Shown here: positions 7,533-12,895 of the stretch, one piece after another
How the letters are laid out: every line of letters begins with the position of its first letter
Numbering within the stretch: the stretch's first letter is position 1
DNA from: UMGS1519 sp963621885
Lineage (GTDB): Bacteria; Actinomycetota; Coriobacteriia; Coriobacteriales; Eggerthellaceae
NCBI GenBank assembly: GCA_963621885.1
Contig: CAVFFT010000028.1
Span: 1 to 12,895 of the forward strand
Direction of reading: 5' to 3'
Length of the DNA: 12,895 nucleotides
Notes under the pieces: model-generated
Seen by the model: the letters and a program-made list of their open reading frames with translations, nothing else
The model's database searches: none
Told to the model about the DNA's origin: nothing
Program-made: the position numbers and the translations under genes

Positions 7533-7856
7533 TTATGCCTGTGCCTTTTCGCTGCCAACAGCAGTGATCTGCACACGGGTGAGATTCTGACGATGACCCT
7601 GCAGCTTCTTGTAGTTCTTGCGCTTCTTGAACTTGAAGACGAGCTGCTTCGGACCACGGAACTGCGAAACGATGGTTGCCTGAACCTTCGTCGCGGCAGC
7701 CTCGGCAGGCGTGACGATTGCCTTATCGCCATCAAACACGGCGATCGCAGGAAGCTCAACCACGTCGCCCGGCTCGCCCGCCAGACGCTCAATGTTCAGG
7801 TAATCACCCGGTGCGGCCTTGTACTGTTTGCCGCCAGTTTTAACGATAGCGTACAT
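7533..7856 (-). CDS. rplU: 50S ribosomal protein bL21
   Basis: bL21 binds 23S rRNA in the large subunit. The 107-residue product is full length. It begins MYAIVKTGGKQYK and contains KFKKRKNYKKLQGHRQ (about 75-90), the family's basic RNA-binding signature, followed by a short C-terminal extension ending EKAQA. AAGGAGATAACC immediately precedes the ATG, a strong ribosome binding site. The promoter at 7893-7921 would give a 5' leader of only about 30 nt, too short for the structured L21 leader known from Firmicutes. Autoregulation through such an element is therefore not apparent here. Confidence 0.98.
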   Translation of the reverse strand: MYAIVKTGGKQYKAAPGDYLNIERLAGEPGDVVELPAIAVFDGDKAIVTPAEAAATKVQATIVSQFRGPKQLVFKFKKRKNYKKLQGHRQNLTRVQITAVGSEKAQA

Positions 7857-7892
7857 TGGTTATCTCCTTGTTGTTTTCAAACGCAAGCGGAT

Positions 7893-7921
7893 ATACTACC
7901 AGCGCGCTTATCCCACGTCAA
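7893..7921 (-). promoter_or_regulatory. Sigma-70-type promoter for rplU-rpmA
   Basis: On the - strand a -35 box TTGACG (7921-7916) and a -10 box TAGTAT (7898-7893) are separated by exactly 17 bp. The start site would fall near 7886, giving a short leader with the AAGGAGAT ribosome binding site before rplU. It is the best promoter visible in the window. It indicates that rplU-rpmA are transcribed independently of polA upstream, although no clear polA terminator is seen between 8070 and 7922. Confidence 0.75.
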
Positions 7922-8070
7922 CCGGGAAATACGCCTTTTTTATGAGGAAATGCCCCGCTTTGGCGGCCGACTCGCGCCGACACACCTCGCGTCCGGGCGT
8001 ATCCCCTTGCATGCGTCGCACCAGCTCATTCGCCAGCCCGCGCGCACCGAACTAGTTTAACGCAACTTGC

Positions 8071-10842
8071 CTAATGTGCCTCGCCCCAATTGGCGCCGGC
8101 GTTCACTTCCGCCACCAGCGGCACCGAAAGCGCCGCCACATGCTCCATCGCGTCCTTCACCATCGCGCACAGCGCATCGAACTCCGCCTCGGGCACGCTG
8201 AAGCACAATTCGTCGTGCACCTGCAGAATCATCTTCGCCGCGAAGCCCTCGCTCGCAAGGCGGCGCTGCACTTCCACCATCGCCATCTTGATGATGTCGG
8301 CCGCCGAGCCCTGCATCGGGTGGTTCATCGCCGTGCGTTCGCCAAACGACCGGCGCTGCCTATTCGATTCCATCAGTTCGGGAATATGGCGCTTGCGGCC
8401 ATACATCGTCTCGGCGTAGCCCTTCTCATGCGCGTCGGCCACGAGCTCATCGAGATAGCTTCTCACCTGCGGATACGCGTCGAAGTAGCGGTCGATCATC
8501 TCCTTGGCCTCGCCAAAGGGAATGTGCAGGCTCTGCGAGAGGCCATAGGCCTGCTGGCCATACACGATGCCGAAGTTCACCGCCTTGGCGCGACTGCGCA
8601 TCTGCGGCGTCACCTGGTCGATCGGCACACCGAACACGCGCGCGGCCGTTTCGGCATGGAAGTCCTCCCCTTCGCAGAACGCGCGAATGAGATGCTCGTC
8701 GCCCGACAGATGCGCGAGCAGACGCAGCTCGATCTGCGAGTAGTCGGCGGAAACGAAGCGCTCGCCCTCATTCAGCGGCACGAAGCATTCGCGGATATGC
8801 CGGCCGAATTCGCTGCGCACCGGAATGTTCTGCAGATTCGGGTCGGAAGACGAAAGGCGGCCCGTCGTGGTGACCGTCTCGTTGAAGCTCGTGTGGATGC
8901 GTCCGTCGCCGGCGCGCATGCGCGGCAAGGCCTCAATATAGGTTGACTCGAGCTTCGCGAACTCGCGATATTCCAGAATGAGGCGCGGCAGCTCCGGCTT
9001 CCCGTTGGAAAGCGCCGGGTCCTCGGCCAGCTGCGAGAGCACGCCCGCCGCCGTCGAGTAGCCGCGTGAGGTCTTCTTCAGGGGCTTCATGCCCAGGTCT
9101 TCGAAGAGCACCTGCGCCACCTGCATCGGGGAATCAACGTTGAATTCCCGGCCCGCCTCGGCAAAGATCTGCGCGCGGAATTCCGCCACACGCGCGCTTG
9201 CGTACTCGCCAAGCTTCGCCAGCGCCGGCGTGTCGAGAGCCGCGCCCGTGCGCTCCATTTCGGCAAGCACCGGCACGAGCGGCGCGTCGAGCTTCTGATA
9301 GACATCCTTCGAATTGTCGTCGGAAAGCGCCTGCTCCAGGGCGCCTTTCAGCTGGCGGGCCGCTTCCGCTTCCACCGCCAGCGCGCAGGCGGCATCGTCG
9401 TCGATCGCGCCTGCGGCACCAGTCGCGCTGCCAGCACCAGCCGCACCCGCAGCGCCGCTCGCACCCGCACCAGCCGCACCCGCACCAGCCGCCGCGCCCG
9501 CGGCTGCCAGGCTCGCATGCAAGTAGTGAGAGGCCAGGCTTGCCACCGAGTAGTCGCTCGCGCCCGAATCGAGCACGTAGGCCGCGAGTCCCAAGTCGAA
9601 GAAGCGCGCCCGCGACACGATGCGCGCGTCCACCGCAGCATCAAGGCTCGTGTCCTTCGGGTACACATTCTGCACGAGCGCCTTGAAGTCGTCCGTCACG
9701 ATGTTCGCACTGCGCATAAGCTCGCAAAGGGCCCATTCGACCTCGTCACCTTCCAGATAGGCAACACCGTCGTCGGCCGCCACAGCAAGCTGGAGGCTCA
9801 TTCCGAAAAGCGTCTCCGCGGCGCAGCGCCAGGCCACGCCCACGTCCTTGCCAAGCGCGCAGGCGGCATCGACGAAGTTGCGCGCCGCATCGCCTGTGAG
9901 GATCTTTTCGGCATCCACCGCGATGGTGGCATGCGCCGGCTCGCCGGACGCCGCAACGCCGCCTTCCGCCGCATAACGCTCGACCTTCTTCAGATGCGTG
10001 CGCAGGCCATAGCGCTGGAACACATCGCGCACCGTATCGAGATCGTAGCCCGGGAACACCGCGTCGTCCAGGTCGACGCCCTCGGGAAGCTCGAGGTCGC
10101 AAATGATGGTCGCGACCTGGCGCGAAAGGAAGGCGAGGTCGCGGTTGTTCTCGATGTTCTCGCGCTGCTTGCCCTTGAGCTCGTCCACATGCTCGTAGAC
10201 GCCCTCCATCGAGCCGTATTTCTGCAGCAGCTTCGTGGCGGTCTTTTCGCCGATGCCCGGCACGCCGGGAATGTTGTCGGCCTTGTCACCCATGAAGCCC
10301 AGGAAATCGGGAAACTGCGCGGGCGTGACGCCATAGCGCTCGAACACCGCTTCGGGCGTGTACACGACGATGTCGGTGATGCCCTTCTTGGTATTGACGA
10401 TATGCACATGCTCGGTCGCGAGCTGGTTCGCGTCCTTGTCGCCCGTCACGAGCAGGCAGGTCCAGTCGCGCGCCTCGGCCTGGGCGGCGATGGAACCCAG
10501 AATGTCATCGCCTTCCCAACCGGGCATTTTCACAACCGGAATCGCGAGTGCCGAAAGCACCTCTTCCGCCACCGGGAACTGCTGGCGCAGCTCGTCGTCC
10601 ATCGGCGGGCGGCCTTCCTTATAGTGCTCCATCAGCTCCAGGCGGAACTGCGGTTTTCCCACGTCAAAGGCGCAGAATACCGCATCGGGCTTGGCGGTGT
10701 CTATAAACTTGAACAGCATCGAAAGAAAGCCGAACACCGCGTTCGTGGGCTTTCCGTCCGGCGCCGTCATGGTGGGCGGCACCGCATGGTAGGCCCGGTG
10801 CATCAGCGAGTTTCCGTCAATGACGGCAATGGTGCGTGACAC
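8071..10842 (-). CDS. polA: DNA polymerase I (5'-3' exonuclease, inactive proofreading domain, polymerase), GTG start
   Basis: PolA removes RNA primers and fills gaps in replication and repair. The 923-residue product has a 5'-3' exonuclease domain (about 1-290) with the helix-hairpin-helix GDKADNIPGVPGIGEKTATK (185-204). A central 3'-5' exonuclease-like domain follows (about 305-445), then the polymerase domain (about 500-923). Polymerase motifs are motif A SADYSQIELRLLAHLSG (698-714), motif B RAKAVNFGIVYG (751-762) and motif C LQVHDEL (873-879). The central domain lacks the DxE and other acidic residues of the ExoI-III motifs, so proofreading is probably absent, as in many Gram-positive PolAs. 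An Ala/Gly-only tract (446-479) joins this domain to the polymerase. The start codon is GTG with AAGGAG 6 nt upstream. It lies 24 nt after the AICAR transformylase gene, which suggests shared transcription. Confidence 0.97.
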   Translation of the reverse strand: MSRTIAVIDGNSLMHRAYHAVPPTMTAPDGKPTNAVFGFLSMLFKFIDTAKPDAVFCAFDVGKPQFRLELMEHYKEGRPPMDDELRQQFPVAEEVLSALAIPVVKMPGWEGDDILGSIAAQAEARDWTCLLVTGDKDANQLATEHVHIVNTKKGITDIVVYTPEAVFERYGVTPAQFPDFLGFMGDKADNIPGVPGIGEKTATKLLQKYGSMEGVYEHVDELKGKQRENIENNRDLAFLSRQVATIICDLELPEGVDLDDAVFPGYDLDTVRDVFQRYGLRTHLKKVERYAAEGGVAASGEPAHATIAVDAEKILTGDAARNFVDAACALGKDVGVAWRCAAETLFGMSLQLAVAADDGVAYLEGDEVEWALCELMRSANIVTDDFKALVQNVYPKDTSLDAAVDARIVSRARFFDLGLAAYVLDSGASDYSVASLASHYLHASLAAAGAAAGAGAAGAGASGAAGAAGAGSATGAAGAIDDDAACALAVEAEAARQLKGALEQALSDDNSKDVYQKLDAPLVPVLAEMERTGAALDTPALAKLGEYASARVAEFRAQIFAEAGREFNVDSPMQVAQVLFEDLGMKPLKKTSRGYSTAAGVLSQLAEDPALSNGKPELPRLILEYREFAKLESTYIEALPRMRAGDGRIHTSFNETVTTTGRLSSSDPNLQNIPVRSEFGRHIRECFVPLNEGERFVSADYSQIELRLLAHLSGDEHLIRAFCEGEDFHAETAARVFGVPIDQVTPQMRSRAKAVNFGIVYGQQAYGLSQSLHIPFGEAKEMIDRYFDAYPQVRSYLDELVADAHEKGYAETMYGRKRHIPELMESNRQRRSFGERTAMNHPMQGSAADIIKMAMVEVQRRLASEGFAAKMILQVHDELCFSVPEAEFDALCAMVKDAMEHVAALSVPLVAEVNAGANWGEAH
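9406..9507. repeat. Ala/Gly-coding low-complexity tract in polA with a 15-bp tandem duplication
   Basis: This stretch encodes polA residues 446-479, almost entirely Ala and Gly with a few Ser and Thr. At the DNA level it is built from degenerate GCN-GGN units and contains a perfect tandem copy of a 15-bp unit (ACCCGCACCAGCCGC on the + strand, 9463-9477 and 9478-9492). It lies at the junction between the exonuclease-like and polymerase domains. The length is a multiple of three, so the frame is kept. Such tracts usually act as flexible linkers and tend to vary in length between strains; both points are inference. Confidence 0.85.
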
Positions 10843-10866
10843 GCGCGACTCCTTATTCTCTACATC

Positions 10867-12045
10867 CTAGTGGTGGAACAGGCGCATGCCCGTGAATGCC
10901 ATCGCGATGCCATAGCGGTTGGCGGTCTCGATGACATTGTCGTCGCGGATCGATCCGCCCGGCTCGACGATGTAGTCGACGCCCGACTTGCGCGCGCGTT
11001 CCACGTTGTCGCCGAAGGGGAAGAACGCGTCGGAACCAACGGTCACGCCCTTCTGCGTGGCGATCCAGGCCTTCTTCTCCTCGAGGGTCAGCACCTCGGG
11101 ACGCTCGGTGAACCACTTCTGCCATTCCCCATCGCGCAGCACGTCGTCATGCTCTTCGGAAAGATAGACGTCGATGGCGTTGTCGCGGTTCGGGCGGCGA
11201 ATGTCGGCCACGAACGGCAGGGCCAGCGCCTTCGGATGCTGACGCAGATACCAGTTGTCGGCCTTGTCGCCCGCCAGACGCGTGCAGTGGATACGGCTCT
11301 GCTGACCAGCGCCGATGCCGATCGCCTGGCCGTCCTTCACGTAGCACACCGAATTCGACTGCGTGTACTTCAGCGTCACGAGCGACACGAGCATGTCGAT
11401 GCGCGCGTTTTCGGGGATCTCCTTGTTTTCCGTCACGACCTCGGTGAGCAGGCTCTCGTCGATCTTGAAGAAGTTATGCCCCTGCTCGAAGGTGATGCCA
11501 AAGACGTCCTTGCATTCCTTTTCCGGCGGAATGTAGTTGGGGTCGATCTGCACGACGTTGTACTTGCCGCTCTTCTTGGTCTTCAGGATCTCGAGCGCCT
11601 CGTCGGTGTAGCCCGGCGCGATGATGCCGTCGGAAACCTCGCGCTTCAGGTAGCGCGCCGTGTCGGCGTCGCAGGTGGTGGAAAGCGCCGCCCAGTCGCC
11701 GTACGAGCACAGGCGGTCGGAGCCGCGCGCGCGAATGTAGGCGGATGCGACGTCGGAGAGCTCGCCCTCCTGCTCCACGAAGTAGATCTGACGCTCGACC
11801 TCGGTCAGCGGACGGCCCACCGCCACGCCAGCCGGGGACACATGCTTGAAGGATGCCGCCGCGGGAAGGCCGGTCGCCTCGGCGAGCTCGTGCACGAGCT
11901 GCCAGGAATTGAGCGCGTCAAGGAAGTTGATGTAGCCCGGCTTTCCGTTCAGCACGGTAAGCGGAAGGTCAGAACCATCCTTCATGAAGATGCGCGAGGG
12001 CTTCTGATTCGGGTTGCACCCGTACTTCAGTTCGAGTTCGTTCAT
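10867..12045 (-). CDS. purV: Stand-alone AICAR transformylase (PurH C-terminal domain only, PurV type)
   Basis: The enzyme transfers a formyl group from 10-formyl-tetrahydrofolate to AICAR (ZMP), giving FAICAR, the ninth step of inosinate synthesis. The 392-residue product corresponds only to the C-terminal transformylase part of PurH (E. coli PurH is 529 residues). The N-terminal MGS-like IMP cyclohydrolase domain is missing. Recognisable parts are the Lys-His catalytic motif SFKHVSPAG (65-73, K67-H68), YTQSNSVCYVKDGQAIGIGAGQQSR (227-251), SDAFFPF (338-344) and the PurH-like C terminus GMRLFHH. The ATG comes 1 nt after the stop of the PurO-like gene, with GGGAGA inside the end of that gene, so translation is coupled. 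Because PurO follows in the pathway and precedes in the operon, the two together replace bifunctional PurH. Confidence 0.93.
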   Translation of the reverse strand: MNELELKYGCNPNQKPSRIFMKDGSDLPLTVLNGKPGYINFLDALNSWQLVHELAEATGLPAAASFKHVSPAGVAVGRPLTEVERQIYFVEQEGELSDVASAYIRARGSDRLCSYGDWAALSTTCDADTARYLKREVSDGIIAPGYTDEALEILKTKKSGKYNVVQIDPNYIPPEKECKDVFGITFEQGHNFFKIDESLLTEVVTENKEIPENARIDMLVSLVTLKYTQSNSVCYVKDGQAIGIGAGQQSRIHCTRLAGDKADNWYLRQHPKALALPFVADIRRPNRDNAIDVYLSEEHDDVLRDGEWQKWFTERPEVLTLEEKKAWIATQKGVTVGSDAFFPFGDNVERARKSGVDYIVEPGGSIRDDNVIETANRYGIAMAFTGMRLFHH

Positions 12046-12046
12046 G

Positions 12047-12682
12047 CTAGTCTCCCAGATTCTTGTTGTAGATCTTCACCGTGCCGTTCACATTCGTGTA
12101 CAGCGACACCTTGTTTTCCTCATTGAGCGAGGCCCACAGCTCGTCGGGATCGCAGAGCGCCACTTCCACCGGCTCGCCGGCGAAGGTGGGCAGCGGGGTG
12201 CCGTCGCCCTGATAGGTGCTGATGAAGTAGCCCACGCCCTCTTCGGCGCGCTCGTACGAGAAGAACTCGCGCAGGCAGGCGCCCGAAGCCTGACGCTTCA
12301 GGATGGAGATTTCGAAGGAGCCGTCGGGGTTCACGATTGCGGAAATGCGGGGCGTGAAATTCGGCTCGTCCGGCTCGAATTCGCGCGCCATGCAGCCGTC
12401 GCGGAAGCTTCCCGCCTCGACGATGGTATCGGTCTGGTCGCCGTTGGTGACCACGAGCGCGTCGCCCATCTTGCGCACGGGATGGTAGATGATGAGGCTC
12501 GGATCGCTCATGAGCGAAGGGTCGTTGGCCTCCGTGCGAATGCCGTCTTCCGTTTCCACGAACACGCGGTTTCGGCTATTGATCGAGCGTCCCATGATGA
12601 AGTAGTACACGCAGGAATTGCCAATCACAATACCGCGTCCCGGGTAGGTGTTGCCTCGCAACAGTGCCGCCAGGTCTTGCAT
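12047..12682 (-). CDS. purO: IMP cyclohydrolase, PurO-like
   Basis: PurO-family enzymes close FAICAR to IMP, the last step of inosinate synthesis. They were first known from archaea and are unrelated to the PurH N-terminal domain. The 211-residue product is close to the archaeal length (about 200). Family-like blocks are GRSINSRNR (31-39), DALVVTNGDQTDTI (74-87, matching the NGxxTDT signature), TPRISAIVN (110-118) and FISTYQG near 153-159. There is no signal peptide or membrane segment. It is the first gene behind the riboswitch-terminator leader, 40 nt downstream of the terminator T-run, with AAGGAAAG and GAGGA upstream of the ATG. The adjoining stand-alone AICAR transformylase gene strongly supports the assignment. 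Confidence 0.9.
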   Translation of the reverse strand: MQDLAALLRGNTYPGRGIVIGNSCVYYFIMGRSINSRNRVFVETEDGIRTEANDPSLMSDPSLIIYHPVRKMGDALVVTNGDQTDTIVEAGSFRDGCMAREFEPDEPNFTPRISAIVNPDGSFEISILKRQASGACLREFFSYERAEEGVGYFISTYQGDGTPLPTFAGEPVEVALCDPDELWASLNEENKVSLYTNVNGTVKIYNKNLGD

Positions 12683-12722
12683 GCGTCCTCGCTTTCCTTA
12701 AGGTCCATACCCCTGCCGCGTC

Positions 12723-12758
12723 AAAAAAGGCGAACCACCCCTGAGGAGATGGTTCGCC
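12723..12758 (-). terminator. Riboswitch-controlled intrinsic terminator
   Basis: On the - strand a perfect 9-bp stem (GGCGAACCA with TGGTTCGCC, 12758-12750 and 12737-12729) encloses a further CTCC/GGGG pairing with a 3-nt loop. It is followed at once by six T residues (12728-12723). It lies 40 nt before purO, upstream of the gene rather than after one. The first four stem bases (GGCG) are also the 3' end of the riboswitch aptamer, so the two structures compete. This is the expression platform of the leader. Confidence 0.93.
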
Positions 12759-12827
12759 CAGACGGTCGGCTCTATTTTACCCGTTGCTTCCCCGTGGTTA
12801 TTCCACGCTCATCCGTCAGTCGCAACG
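12755..12827 (-). promoter_or_regulatory. ZTP (pfl) riboswitch aptamer upstream of purO-purV
   Basis: ZTP riboswitches sense AICAR mono- and triphosphate. Reading the - strand, the leader shows the known pfl architecture. The P1 arms are CGTTG (12827-12823) and CAACG (12786-12782). A GACTGACGG segment follows the 5' arm. Next is the hairpin GTGGAATAACCAC (12806-12794), then the conserved GGGGAAGC, a short linker, and the hallmark CCGTCTGGGC near the 3' end (12765-12756). The pseudoknot is preserved: GACGG (12817-12813) pairs perfectly with CCGTC (12765-12761), a compensated change from the common GGC/GCC version. A terminator overlaps its 3' edge and the downstream genes consume ZMP. No confident promoter was found between 12828 and the window edge. 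Confidence 0.88.
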
Positions 12828-12895
12828 CGTTGCCTGAAGCCTACCATATCGCTGTCGCGAATTTCCCGATTTCGGAATACGCACACGCGGATGGT

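Noticed and set aside
7908..8012. A 34-codon ORF on the - strand between polA and rplU, starting at the ATG at 8012.
   Set aside because: It lacks a ribosome binding site, runs through the -35 box of the rplU promoter, and matches no family I recognise.
12828..12895. A promoter for the riboswitch leader (TATGGT at 12844-12849 on the - strand) and a short CCGA/TCGG palindrome near 12866-12875.
   Set aside because: No -35 hexamer fits at 16-18 bp and the palindrome is too short to call an operator; the start site must lie here or near but I cannot place it.

Overview
This window reads as a GC-rich actinobacterial chromosome of housekeeping genes, with GC-biased third codon positions throughout. 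The best guess is a member of the Coriobacteriia (the Eggerthella/Collinsella/Olsenella side of the Actinobacteria). The reasons are the high GC, the actinobacterial-style obg-proB-proA-nadD-yqeK gene order, and the use of separate PurO-type and PurH-C-terminal-only enzymes for the end of purine synthesis. The lineage is an inference; no rRNA or marker comparison was possible. No transposase, phage gene, tRNA, rRNA or CRISPR array was seen.

Layout. On the + strand at the left are rsfS (171-602, ribosome silencing factor) and a YhhQ-type queuosine-precursor transporter (763-1413). All other genes lie on the - strand and are read from right to left. From the right edge there is a ZTP (pfl) riboswitch (12755-12827) fused to an intrinsic terminator (12723-12758). 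It leads into purO (IMP cyclohydrolase), purV (stand-alone AICAR transformylase) and polA (DNA polymerase I), which are tightly spaced. Next is a good sigma-70-type promoter (7893-7921) driving rplU-rpmA (ribosomal proteins L21 and L27), closed by an intrinsic terminator (7196-7232). Then come obg (GTG start), proB, proA, nadD and yqeK, ending at a perfect 11-bp hairpin (1512-1541) that lies between convergent yqeK and yhhQ and may serve both.

How the parts work together. The most informative region is the right end. ZTP and ZMP (AICAR) accumulate when 10-formyl-tetrahydrofolate is short. The leader RNA has the signature of the riboswitch that senses these compounds. The first two genes behind it are the two enzymes that consume ZMP and then FAICAR: PurV uses ZMP plus 10-formyl-THF, and PurO closes the ring to IMP. 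The terminator stem shares bases with the 3' end of the aptamer, so ligand binding should prevent termination and switch the operon on. polA follows with only a 24-nt gap and no terminator, so it may share this control.

The centre-left operon links a ribosome-assembly GTPase (Obg), the first two steps of proline synthesis (ProB, ProA), NAD synthesis (NadD) and dinucleotide-alarmone hydrolysis (YqeK). rsfS normally follows yqeK in this cluster but here faces it. Inverting the rsfS-yhhQ segment would restore the usual order, which suggests a local inversion.
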